A DNA stretch of 16,926 nucleotides from Salinirussus sp. (GCA_028275005.1 JAQCNN010000288.1:1-16926), one strand, 5' to 3'. Positions 6,684-13,327 are shown, numbered from the stretch's first letter. Numbers and translations: made by a program. Notes: generated by a model not told the origin, from the sequence alone.

Positions 6684-6737
6684 GCCGTGACGCTTCCACG
6701 TCCCGCCACTAGACTGTGGCGATTACTCGCCTGTCCG

Positions 6738-6752
6738 GACGTAAAAATGGCC
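6738..6752 (-). promoter_or_regulatory. Candidate promoter of the ribosomal-protein cluster
   Basis: On the minus strand CCATTTTTAC (6741-6750) is the only clearly AT-rich stretch upstream of the methyltransferase gene, about 60 bases before its ATG. If used as TATA, transcription would start near base 6718, leaving a leader of about 35 bases. This is assigned from position and composition only. Confidence 0.4.
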
Positions 6753-6879
6753 CGTTTTTGCCGCTACCGCGTGACCGACCCGCACGGGCGTCCCGACCCA
6801 CACGGGCGCTCCGGGCCGCTGTCGCGGGCGCGCCTGTGCCTGCGTGAGACCTATTCAGACGGGGATGGTACACACAGGT

Positions 6880-7314
6880 ATGCCCGCTGCGACCGCCACC
6901 GCCCACATCGACGCACCACAGGCCGAGTGTTTTGCGTACCTCGAACAGCCCGCCAATCACGTTGGCGTCGTCCCAGGCCTCCAGGCGATCAGTGCCGAGC
7001 CCCTGGAGACCGGGGGTCACGAGGGGAGTTTCACCTACACCGTCGCGGGCGTCGAACTCGACCTGGCGTTCCGGGACACCGAGTTGGAACCACCCTCCAG
7101 GCGGGTGTTCGAGGTGAGCGGCCCGATGGAGGGGACCGCGACGTACGAGTTCGAACCCGCGGACGACGGCACCCGTTTCACCCTGACCAACAGCTACGAC
7201 CTGCCCGGACCGGCCGTCCTCGGCTCACTCGCGGACCCACTGGTGCGGCGGTATCTCCAGCGTGACGTCGACTCGTGGGTCGAGAACGCGAAGGTGGCTA
7301 TCGAGAACCAGTAG
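6880..7314 (+). CDS. SRPBCC (START/Bet v1-fold) family protein
   Basis: Members of this fold form a hydrophobic cavity that binds lipids, cofactors or polyketides; the ligand here is unknown. The 144-residue product shows the classic pattern: ATATAHIDAPQAECFAYLEQ at the start (strand, then helix), a run of antiparallel strands (GSFTYTVAGVELDLAF, GTATYEFEPADDGTRFTLTN), and a long C-terminal helix (YLQRDVDSWVENAKVAIENQ). No signal peptide is seen. The ATG at 6880 is preferred because CCTATTCA lies 25-30 bases upstream, fitting a leaderless transcript. An ATG at 6865 is also possible. It is divergent from the ribosomal cluster and stands alone. Confidence 0.75.
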   Translation: MPAATATAHIDAPQAECFAYLEQPANHVGVVPGLQAISAEPLETGGHEGSFTYTVAGVELDLAFRDTELEPPSRRVFEVSGPMEGTATYEFEPADDGTRFTLTNSYDLPGPAVLGSLADPLVRRYLQRDVDSWVENAKVAIENQ

Positions 7315-7416
7315 GCGACGGTCGGTCCGCTAGCAGTGGTCAGTCTGTGGTCACAGAGTATCCGCCGAGCGCCGGAGGTGCGAGGCGGTTCACTCGCCGC
7401 GACCGCGGGGAGCGGC

Positions 7417-7439
7417 GGGGCCGTCTTCCCCACGTTTTT
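7417..7439 (+). terminator. Possible terminator after the SRPBCC gene
   Basis: A weak stem, GGGG (7417-7420) with CCCC (7428-7431), is followed by five T residues at 7435-7439, about 120 bases after the stop codon. The T run is the more meaningful part for an archaeal terminator. The rest of 7315-7512 holds no gene that I can support. Confidence 0.3.
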
Positions 7440-7512
7440 CTGAGCAGTGAGGGAGCGAAACCCCCTCGTGCCGTGCGAACGGTGTTGCACACCCGTGAGC
7501 AGAGAGTGGACG

Positions 7513-8487
7513 CTACATGTAGCCGAGGTCGCGCAGCCGCTCCATCAGGTCCTCCTTGTCCTGGGCGCGGCCGGCACGCTCGGTGGTGTTCGCCATGTCC
7601 TGTAGCCAGGCTGGCTCCTCGGCGGACTTGTCCGTCGAGACCTCACTCCCCAGCGACCGGAAGCCGGCGAAGTACTTCGGACTCACAGGCAGGTCCTCCT
7701 TCGTGAGGTCGCCCGGGATATCGTCGGTCCCGGTCGGGACGTAGCCCTCGTCGGGGTAGCCCTCGACGGTGTCCGGGACGACGAAGTTCCAGTAGGCGTC
7801 CCAGACATCCGGCTCGGCGAACTGGAGGATCGTCTGGACGCGGTCGTGGGGTGGGTAGATGTCGGGGTCGTGCCGGGGCGAGAAGAAGGTCTCGTCGGCC
7901 CGAGCCTCCTGTTCGTCCCACCGCACACCCGAGAGGATCCCGTCGATGTTGCGCTCCTCGATCGTCTCGTTGAGCGCCACCGTCTTCAGCAGGTGGTTAC
8001 CCACGTAGGTATCCAGCAGGAACGGGAAGCTGTCCTCCTCGTACTCCAGGATATCCCGGATGTGGTGTTGGTTGTGCTCCGAGAGGGCGTCCACCGGGAT
8101 ATCGTCGCCCGGGTCGAGGCCCTCCTCCTCGACGTACTCGCCGACGTCCTCGTTGCGCGCCCAGATGACTTCGAGGTCCCACTCGTCGGCCCAGTGCTCG
8201 ACAAAGTCGAACAGCTCGTCGAAGTGCTGGTAGTGGTCGATAAAGACAACCGGAGGCACCTCTAGGTCGAACTGCCTGGCCACCTCCTTCACAAAGTACA
8301 GCGTGAGTGTGGAGTCCTTCCCGCCGGTCCACATCACGACCGGATTCTCGTACTCCTCGAGGCCGACACGGGTGACCTCGACTGCCTTCTCGATCTTGTC
8401 CTCGACTGCCGGGTAGTCCTCCGGGTCCTCACCCTCGCCGTCGGTGTAATCGACGTCGACGTAGTCGGGAAATGTCTGCGTTGCCAT
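7513..8487 (-). CDS. CysD-like ATP-pyrophosphatase (PAPS-reductase superfamily)
   Basis: This superfamily adenylates substrates or reduces PAPS. The 324-residue product has the ATP-binding loop MWTGGKDST (52-60), the HYQHFDELFDF region (85-95) and GVRWDEQEARADETFFSPRH (187-206), like the CysD block with RRDEE. The C-terminal TTERAGRAQDKEDLMERLRD, ending LGYM, resembles the CysD end of sulfate adenylyltransferase subunit 2. It contains no cysteine, so it lacks the catalytic Cys of PAPS/APS reductases. No CysN-type GTPase partner is in the window. The ATG at 8487 gives a full-length product and has TATA-like sequence about 28 bases upstream. General class is secure; the exact reaction is not. 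Confidence 0.8.
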   Translation of the reverse strand: MATQTFPDYVDVDYTDGEGEDPEDYPAVEDKIEKAVEVTRVGLEEYENPVVMWTGGKDSTLTLYFVKEVARQFDLEVPPVVFIDHYQHFDELFDFVEHWADEWDLEVIWARNEDVGEYVEEEGLDPGDDIPVDALSEHNQHHIRDILEYEEDSFPFLLDTYVGNHLLKTVALNETIEERNIDGILSGVRWDEQEARADETFFSPRHDPDIYPPHDRVQTILQFAEPDVWDAYWNFVVPDTVEGYPDEGYVPTGTDDIPGDLTKEDLPVSPKYFAGFRSLGSEVSTDKSAEEPAWLQDMANTTERAGRAQDKEDLMERLRDLGYM

Positions 8488-8491
8488 CGTG

Positions 8492-8520
8492 TAATGACAT
8501 GTAATTAGTGGGGATAAGTG
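8492..8520 (-). promoter_or_regulatory. Leaderless-type promoter with palindromic operator, CysD-like gene
   Basis: CACTTATCCC on the minus strand (8511-8520) lies about 24-33 bases before the ATG at 8487, as expected for a TATA box of a leaderless mRNA. Between it and the start codon is a 16-base palindrome at 8492-8507, TAATGACATGTAATTA on the plus strand, with one mismatched pair. A repressor bound there would cover the transcription start. Confidence 0.5.
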
Positions 8521-8629
8521 CTTTTTGGACTGGTCGCAGGCGGCGGCAGCTGGCCCCGGCGTGAGAGGCGCCGTCCCGTCTGCTGTTGACTTTCGGCCCA
8601 CTTTTGTCTGTCTACCCCGCAGATCCGGT

Positions 8630-8782
8630 ATGAATCCGACGGCGATACTGCACGCTTTGGCTGCCGTACTGGTTGGGGCGGGGGTCTTTCTGTCCGGTAG
8701 ACTCCTCACTGTCGGTCTCCTCGGGGTGGGGGCGGTCCTGTTCGTCGCCGGTATCGTCATCGCGCGACGCGACGACGGCTGA
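8630..8782 (+). CDS. Small two-helix membrane protein
   Basis: The 50-residue product is MNPTAILHALAAVLVGAGVF, then LSGRLLTVGLLGVGAVLFVA and GIVIARRDDG. It forms two hydrophobic stretches (about 5-21 and 25-44) separated by a short SGRL turn, with a positively charged then acidic C-terminus, so it is probably an integral membrane hairpin. No family is recognised. The frame stays open further upstream, but the ATG at 8630 begins the hydrophobic protein directly and is the sensible start. It is a single gene, convergent with the 197-residue gene, and a large palindrome starts two bases after its stop. Confidence 0.55.
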   Translation: MNPTAILHALAAVLVGAGVFLSGRLLTVGLLGVGAVLFVAGIVIARRDDG

Positions 8783-8784
8783 CA

Positions 8785-8858
8785 CTGCTGGCTGTAACTG
8801 TTTGAAGCTATCCGCGACCCCGGGGTCGCGAAATTCTTTACAGACTTACAGCCGGCAG
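8785..8858. repeat. 74-bp imperfect palindrome with 18-bp perfect core
   Basis: The centre, 8813-8830, is the perfect palindrome CGCGACCCCGGGGTCGCG. Concentric with it are outer arms 8785-8807 and 8836-8858 that match at 18 of 23 positions, including GGCTGTAA against TTACAGCC. The whole unit could form a long hairpin or cruciform. It starts just after the stop of the 50-residue gene. It may be a REP-like or MITE-like element, or a structured termination site; no T run follows it. Confidence 0.75.
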
Positions 8859-8975
8859 TATGACCACTCGCGAGACGGGGCACCCGTGTCACGACCGGTC
8901 GGTGTCTGCCCGGTCCTGCCGGTGCCACGGCACGCTTTGACGCTCAACTCGACAGATCCCGTGACCCCGACAGGT

Positions 8976-8980
8976 AAAAA
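8976..8980 (-). terminator. Possible T-tract terminator of the 197-residue gene
   Basis: On the minus strand GCTTTTTACC gives a run of five T residues 74 bases after the stop codon of the gene ending at 9054. No convincing stem precedes it. Apart from this and the palindrome, 8783-9053 holds nothing I can call. Confidence 0.3.
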
Positions 8981-9053
8981 GCGGACGGCAGTGCGTTGTA
9001 CCGGCGGCCCCCCTCACAGGCCACCGGAGGATACACAGACCGGTGTGGCTTCG

Positions 9054-9647
9054 CTAACTGATGAACTCGTTGTCGCGCCAGTCGACACCGCCGTTGTCGC
9101 CGTCCTCGCTGGGGTCCTCGGTCACGGTGACCGACGCCGGCCGGCGCTCACCGTCGACGATGCGGACGGCCTCGAGGTCGGTGTTGTTGCCGGCGATAGC
9201 GGTCAGGTTCCCCTTCTCCGAGCGGACCGCCACCTCACAGAGCACCCTGAACATCTCGTACTGGAGGGCGCTGTTCTGGAGGACGGTCTCGCGGTCGCCT
9301 TTGAAGCAGGCGTACTCGACGAGCTCGGACTCGATCTCCTCCTCCTCCTCCTCGAAGGCACCCCACTGTGGGCCGCCACCACCCGACGGCGGGCCCCCCT
9401 GTCGCTCGTCGGGGTCCTCCTCGTAGACACGGTTTTCGGTGACACTGGCCTTCAACTGGGCGGTCGGTGTGTACTTGCTGATGCTATCGTCCGCCGGAAC
9501 GGCGCTGATGATGAGCGTGTTGTTCCGGCGCGTGATATCGATATCGGCGATATCGGACGGCAGGTCGGGGTCGTTCTCGAAGTAGTCGTAGACGTCTTCG
9601 AGTGGCAGTTCGAGTGTCGAGTGGAGTCTGTATACGCGACTGCTCAT
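9054..9647 (-). CDS. Haloarchaeal-type protein of unknown function, 197 residues
   Basis: No function is recognised. The product starts MSSRVYRLHSTLELPLEDVY and has three parts. Residues 1-75 form a mixed strand/helix domain (ADIDITRRNNTLIISAVPAD). Residues 76-108 are a low-complexity linker, first Gly/Pro-rich (QGGPPSGGGGPQWG) then a run of glutamates. Residues 108-197 form a second domain (ELVEYACFKGDRETVLQNSA, then EMFRVLCEVAVRSEKGNLTA) with an acidic tail. There is no signal peptide or membrane segment, so it is probably cytoplasmic. It is divergent from the flavoprotein gene 160 bases away, so the two may share regulation. CATAAATG (9709-9716, minus) could be its TATA box. Confidence 0.7.
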   Translation of the reverse strand: MSSRVYRLHSTLELPLEDVYDYFENDPDLPSDIADIDITRRNNTLIISAVPADDSISKYTPTAQLKASVTENRVYEEDPDERQGGPPSGGGGPQWGAFEEEEEEIESELVEYACFKGDRETVLQNSALQYEMFRVLCEVAVRSEKGNLTAIAGNNTDLEAVRIVDGERRPASVTVTEDPSEDGDNGGVDWRDNEFIS

Positions 9648-9761
9648 GGTTTTGATTGGGGCGGCGGCCGTCCGCTGACGCCGGTCCTACCCTATGTAAG
9701 GAGGCCATACATTTATGAGCTACTCTTGTCCCTCGGCCCCGGCAGACGGGGGGTGGCTACT

Positions 9762-9787
9762 GTCGGGTTACCCGACGTTGAAATACG
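9762..9787 (+). promoter_or_regulatory. Promoter with adjoining perfect palindrome, flavoprotein gene
   Basis: GTTGAAATAC (9778-9787) lies 21-30 bases before the ATG at 9808, fitting a leaderless TATA box. Directly upstream, 9762-9776, is the perfect palindrome GTCGGGTTACCCGAC (seven-base arms, one-base centre). It covers the position where archaeal TFB and activators bind, so it is a good operator candidate. Confidence 0.5.
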
Positions 9788-9807
9788 GTCAGCCCCTACG
9801 TAAGCAC

Positions 9808-10857
9808 ATGAGTGAGCCAGCAGAGTACGACGTCGCGGTCGTCGGGGGTGGCCCCGCCGGCCTCACCGCAGCGCTCTACACCACCCGTCTCGGCCATACC
9901 ACGGCGCTGGTCGACCGGGGCGGCGGCCGCGCCGCGATGATGCAGGACACCCACAACGTCATCGGGGTGACCGAGGACACGAGCGGCAACGAGTACCTCC
10001 AGACCGGGCTCCAGCAGGTCAAAGCGTACGGCGCCGACCACTACCGGGACCTGGTCACCGAGGCGGAACACACCGACGACGGCCGCGTCTCCCTGGAAGG
10101 CAACAACACCTCCATCGTCGCCGAGTCGGTGGTACTCGCCACGGGCTTCACCGACGGACACCCGGACCCGCCGGCCCCCCGGACCGCCCGTGGGCTCCAC
10201 TACTGTCTACACTGTGACGCCTACATGTTCGTCGACGCACCGGTCTACGTGATGGGCAACGACTCCAGTGCGGCCCACGTCGCGATGATCATGCTCAACT
10301 TCACCGACGAGGTCGACGTCCTGCTCAACGGCGACGAACCGGAGTGGGGTGAGGAGACCGACACGCAGGTCCGGGCACACCCCGTCGGGGTCGTCGAGGA
10401 GGAGGTCACCGGCGTCGAGAACGACGACGACGGCTGGCTCGAAGCCCTGGAGTTCGCCGACGGCCGTCGCCGGGAGTACCGCGGCGGCTTCGCGATGTAC
10501 GGCTCGGAGTACAACACGGACCTCGCCGAACAGCTCGGCTGTGAGCTGAACGACGACGGCACGGTGGCCGTCGACGACCACGGCCGTACCAGCGTCGACG
10601 GGGTCATGGCCGTCGGCGATGTCGTCCCGGGTCACAACCAGGTCCCCGTCGCGATGGGGATGGGCGCAAAGGCCGGTATCGCCATTCACTACGACCTCCG
10701 GACGTTCCCGATGTCCCTCGAGGAGCTCGCGGCGGCCGACGAACTCACGCGGGCCGACGCCCCCGGCATCCCCGCCGAACTCCGCGAGCACGCACGCAGT
10801 CACGAGTCGAACGTGGCCGTCGACGCACCCGGGTCCGAGGCATCCGCGGACGACTGA
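9808..10857 (+). CDS. Thioredoxin-reductase-like FAD-dependent oxidoreductase
   Basis: A flavoprotein disulfide oxidoreductase of the low-molecular-weight thioredoxin reductase type, 349 residues. The FAD-binding loop is VAVVGGGPAGLTAALYTTRL (9-28). The redox pair CLHC is at 133-136, the usual place for CxxC in this fold. The second nucleotide-binding region reads VYVMGNDSSAAHVAM (146-160), and the C-terminal FAD segment is GVMAVGDVVPGHNQVPVAMG (265-284). The usual HRR-type motif that grips the NADPH phosphate is absent, so its electron donor is uncertain. A 40-residue polar tail follows. The ATG at 9808 is favoured by the TATA box; an ATG at 9715 with AAGGAGG ten bases upstream would add 31 unconserved-looking residues. 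Confidence 0.82.
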   Translation: MSEPAEYDVAVVGGGPAGLTAALYTTRLGHTTALVDRGGGRAAMMQDTHNVIGVTEDTSGNEYLQTGLQQVKAYGADHYRDLVTEAEHTDDGRVSLEGNNTSIVAESVVLATGFTDGHPDPPAPRTARGLHYCLHCDAYMFVDAPVYVMGNDSSAAHVAMIMLNFTDEVDVLLNGDEPEWGEETDTQVRAHPVGVVEEEVTGVENDDDGWLEALEFADGRRREYRGGFAMYGSEYNTDLAEQLGCELNDDGTVAVDDHGRTSVDGVMAVGDVVPGHNQVPVAMGMGAKAGIAIHYDLRTFPMSLEELAAADELTRADAPGIPAELREHARSHESNVAVDAPGSEASADD

Positions 10858-11088
10858 CTCGAGTCGCTCGCGACCGACCGAGTAGCGCGACGATACGGCG
10901 CAAACGTCGACGTACCGGTGGTCGGAGGCTCTCTCCGGGGTTGTCGTCCAGCTGTGGCCGAGGAACGGCGCGGGCTGGTAGACTTCCTGGTCCTCGGCGA
11001 ACGCGCTGTCGACCTCTGTAGACCGGATCTTTGTGATCGCAGCTCTGTGGGGCGCTCAATTATGACTGTAACCGTCGAAACCGCCTGA
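10858..11088 (+). pseudogene. Possible degraded coding remnant after the flavoprotein gene
   Basis: Directly after the TGA at 10855-10857 the same frame stays open for 76 codons. It reads protein-like: DRVARRYGANVDVPVVGG, later EERRGLVDFLVLGERAVDL, ending SVGRSIMTVTVETA. The arrangement is loosely like the first helix/strand and last strands of a universal-stress-protein fold with the middle missing. There is no start codon signal and no strong family match. In GC-rich DNA open frames arise by chance, so this is tentative. Bases 11089-11167 contain nothing recognisable. Confidence 0.2.
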
Positions 11089-11167
11089 AAACCCCACGCT
11101 CACCGTATTCACTCACGACGAAGCCAGTTCGAGCGGAGTCGGTTACCCCCCACGGCGCCGGACTCAT

Positions 11168-11273
11168 AGTGATTACTGCGAGTCTTTACCGCTGGTGACA
11201 GCCACATCAGTGCTGAGAGTCGCTAAGCTGGCACCTTTTGATACCCTCCGTGAAAATAACCGCAGTAATCACT
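11168..11273. mobile_element. 106-bp MITE-like element with 13-bp terminal inverted repeats
   Basis: AGTGATTACTGCG at 11168-11180 and its exact reverse complement CGCAGTAATCACT at 11261-11273 bound 80 bases of sequence that looks more AT-rich than its surroundings and has no credible gene. Just inside, the ends keep weaker similarity. The flanking bases are CTCAT on the left and CTCAG on the right, a possible short target duplication with one mismatch. The right end abuts the ferredoxin stop codon. No transposase is present, so it would be non-autonomous. Confidence 0.45.
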
Positions 11274-11274
11274 C

Positions 11275-11604
11275 TCAGTCGTCTGCTGTGGTCGCAGTGT
11301 CGCCCTCGCCGGCCCCGCTCTCGATACTCGGCGGATACGTTCCACGGTCGAGCGTCAGGTCCGACTGCGGGCGGGCCATGCAGGTCAGGGCGTACCCCTC
11401 CCGTTCCTCTTCGGTGAGGCCGCGAGCGGCGGGCTGGGTGACCTCTCCCTCGAGTATCTCCGCCGAGCACGCCAGACACATCCCCACCCGACAGGAGTAC
11501 TCCTGAGCGATCCCCTCCTCGATACAGCGGCTGAGGATGGTCTCCTTCTCCGAGACGGCGATCTCCTCGCCCGTCCCGACGAACTCGACGGTGTGCTCCG
11601 ACAT
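11275..11604 (-). CDS. 2Fe-2S ferredoxin, plant/halobacterial type
   Basis: A small electron carrier. The 109-residue product begins MSEHTVEFVGTGEEIAVSEK and has the cluster signature CRVGMCLAC (C38, C43, C46: C-x4-C-x2-C) plus the fourth ligand C75 in YALTCMARP. The beta-grasp fold is complete. The acidic C-terminal tail (SGAGEGDTATTADD) suits a high-salt cytoplasm. The start at 11604 is chosen over an ATG at 11631 because the fold begins there and because of the TATA position. It is convergent with the flavoprotein gene, so it is not co-transcribed with it, but it is a possible electron partner. A MITE-like element begins right after its stop. Confidence 0.9.
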   Translation of the reverse strand: MSEHTVEFVGTGEEIAVSEKETILSRCIEEGIAQEYSCRVGMCLACSAEILEGEVTQPAARGLTEEEREGYALTCMARPQSDLTLDRGTYPPSIESGAGEGDTATTADD

Positions 11605-11635
11605 AGCTGGGGGTACGGCTGAACCGGACAAAACT

Positions 11636-11659
11636 CTTTATCACCGGCCGTGTGGCCGG
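11636..11659 (-). promoter_or_regulatory. Ferredoxin promoter with upstream stem-loop
   Basis: On the minus strand TGATAAAG (11636-11643) is a good TATA-like element about 35 bases before the ferredoxin ATG. Just upstream a perfect hairpin, CCGGCC, loop of four, GGCCGG (11644-11659), lies in the 61-base gap after the MBL gene. It could end that transcript, as TTTTG follows at 11630-11634, or act as a regulator site. Confidence 0.45.
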
Positions 11660-11665
11660 GACCGC

Positions 11666-12376
11666 TCAGACCTGCTCCGCAAGCGCCGTGAGTGCGGCGG
11701 CACCGCCGGCGGTCACGGGGTCGCCGTGTCCCATCGCCGCCACCTCGAACTCCCCGACCCGGCCGGCCAGGTCCCGGACGCTCGCGGCCAGCCGCTCCAT
11801 GTCGTAGGAGTCGAGCCAGATTGGGGTCGTGAGCCCACCCTCCGCGCCCCAGACGAGGTCGCCGAGAAACGCCACCCCGAGCCTCTCGTGCACGTAGACG
11901 GTGTGGCCGGGGTTGTGGCCGGGCGTGTGGTAGGCCCGGAAGCCCCCGACGGCCTCGCCGTCCGCGATGGGCACTACCCTGACGTCGGGAAACGGCCACA
12001 CCCGGCGGGCCACCCGGTGAAACAGCCCCTTGTGATGCAACAGTGGCGGGTCGTCCTCACCGGCCAGCAGGGCGGCGTCCGCCGTCCCGACGTAGACGGG
12101 AACCCGATCCCCGGTGAACGCGCGTAGGCCCCCGACGTGGTCGAGGTCGTAGTGGGTGACGAGGACCCGGTCGATGTCCGCGAGCGTGTAGCCCTCACCG
12201 GCGGCGGCGAGCTCGTCGTCCAGTGTCGGACGGTTCAGAAAGAGCCCGGTGTCGACGAGCGTCACGGTCCCGTCGCCGGCAGCACCGGTGTCGTCGACCA
12301 GGTAGGCGTAGGCGTCGACGGGCTCGACGAGACCCAAATCGAGCAGCCAGACACCCCCGGTGAGCCGGCGTGGCAT
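11666..12376 (-). CDS. Metallo-beta-lactamase-fold hydrolase
   Basis: A metal-dependent hydrolase of the MBL superfamily, glyoxalase-II/quorum-lactonase-like in layout; the substrate is unknown. The 236-residue product has the leading strand VTLVDTGLF (38-46) and the metal motif THYDLDHVGG (74-83), which has Asp where most members have the second His of HxHxDH. It also has TPGHNPGHTVYVHE (151-164, H154 probable ligand), FLGDLVWG (170-177, D173 bridging) and MGHGDP (215-220, H217). There is no signal peptide. Its ATG overlaps the stop of the zincin gene by one base (TGATG), so the two are co-translated and may work together. Confidence 0.85.
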   Translation of the reverse strand: MPRRLTGGVWLLDLGLVEPVDAYAYLVDDTGAAGDGTVTLVDTGLFLNRPTLDDELAAAGEGYTLADIDRVLVTHYDLDHVGGLRAFTGDRVPVYVGTADAALLAGEDDPPLLHHKGLFHRVARRVWPFPDVRVVPIADGEAVGGFRAYHTPGHNPGHTVYVHERLGVAFLGDLVWGAEGGLTTPIWLDSYDMERLAASVRDLAGRVGEFEVAAMGHGDPVTAGGAAALTALAEQV

Positions 12377-13323
12377 CAGGCGACGCGGGTGAGCCAGTGC
12401 TCTGGGTCGTCGAGTTCCTCGTCGGTCGGCAGGGTCTCCGGGGCGTCCCACACCCGCCCTGCAGTCTCGATGTCGCGTGCATCGACGACCGCCTCGAAGA
12501 AGTCCTTGCCGCGCTCGTACTGGCGGCGTTTCATCCCGAGGCCGAGCAGCCGGCGGACGAGCCGCTGGAGTGGGCCTCGGCCCTGTCGGCGGGCGTCGAG
12601 TGCGTCCCGGAGGTCGGCGTACTCCTCGTCGAAGGCGCGGTCCATCACGAGTTCGGCGTACCCTTCGACGGCGGTCATCGTGGTGTCGAGTCGCCCCAGC
12701 GAGTCGCGGTCCAGTGTCCCCTCGGCGAGCTTCTCGACGGCCGCCGTCATCTCCCCTTCGAGGTGGTCGGAGAGCCACGGGGCGGCGCCGAACTCGGCTG
12801 CGTGGGCCACCTCGTGGAAGACGATCCAGCGCCGGAAGCGGTCGTAGGGGGCGGGGAGTTCGTCGGCGACCCGCTGGATGTTCGGTCTGACGAAGTACAG
12901 CGCGTGGTCGTCCCCGTCGGCGAGCAGTAGGGGGTCGTACTGGCCGAGGACGTTCCGCGAGAGAAAGGAGAGTACGAAGGCCATCGAGCCGGTGTTGACC
13001 ACGCGAGCCAGCCCGGGGATGTACTCGGCCTGGCTCTCGACGGGGCCCATCAGTCGCTCGAAGGTGGCGATGTTGGCGTCAACCCAGTGGTGGCGGTGCT
13101 GGACCTCCACCCGCTCGGGGAGCTCGAAGTTCAGGGCGGTGACCTCACGCACACGGTCACGGGCCTCCCGGACGTCCGTGGTGTACGCCTCGCGCTCGTC
13201 GGCCGGGAGTTCCACGTCACCGGGGGACGTGGCAGCCTTCGCGGCGTCGGCGACGGCGACCCAGTCGATAGGGCCGTCACCCGAGGCCCCGGTGACGGCC
13301 TGCACACTCCGGTAGAGACTCAT
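12376..13323 (-). CDS. Zincin-like protein, DUF2342 / F420-biosynthesis-associated family
   Basis: Resembles the DUF2342 family of putative zinc-dependent metalloproteases, often called coenzyme-F420-biosynthesis associated because of co-occurrence; a substrate is not established. The 315-residue product starts MSLYRSVQAVTGASGDGPID. It has the family segment QHRHHWVDANIATFERLMGP (75-94), GSMAFVLSFLSRNVLGQYDP (112-131) and the zinc motif FHEVAHAAEF (169-178, HEVAH 170-174), with VEGYAELVMD about 65 residues later as a possible third-ligand region. Its stop overlaps the MBL start. The upstream small gene is 35 bases away, but CATATG at 13347-13352 could be its own promoter. Confidence 0.8.
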   Translation of the reverse strand: MSLYRSVQAVTGASGDGPIDWVAVADAAKAATSPGDVELPADEREAYTTDVREARDRVREVTALNFELPERVEVQHRHHWVDANIATFERLMGPVESQAEYIPGLARVVNTGSMAFVLSFLSRNVLGQYDPLLLADGDDHALYFVRPNIQRVADELPAPYDRFRRWIVFHEVAHAAEFGAAPWLSDHLEGEMTAAVEKLAEGTLDRDSLGRLDTTMTAVEGYAELVMDRAFDEEYADLRDALDARRQGRGPLQRLVRRLLGLGMKRRQYERGKDFFEAVVDARDIETAGRVWDAPETLPTDEELDDPEHWLTRVA

Positions 13324-13327
13324 ACGT

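Noticed and set aside
8860..8940. 26-codon frame rich in His and Cys, considered as a zinc-finger microprotein
   Set aside because: The spacing does not match any CPxCG-type pattern, and there is no promoter or ribosome-binding site; probably chance in GC-rich DNA.
9715..9807. Upstream ATG with a perfect AAGGAGG, considered as the true flavoprotein start
   Set aside because: The added 31 residues look unconserved, and the TATA box and palindrome would then lie inside the gene. Kept only as an alternative start.
10853..10864. GACTCGAGTC palindrome at the flavoprotein stop codon
   Set aside because: Short, includes a common restriction-type hexamer, and lacks a T run; no reason to call it a terminator.
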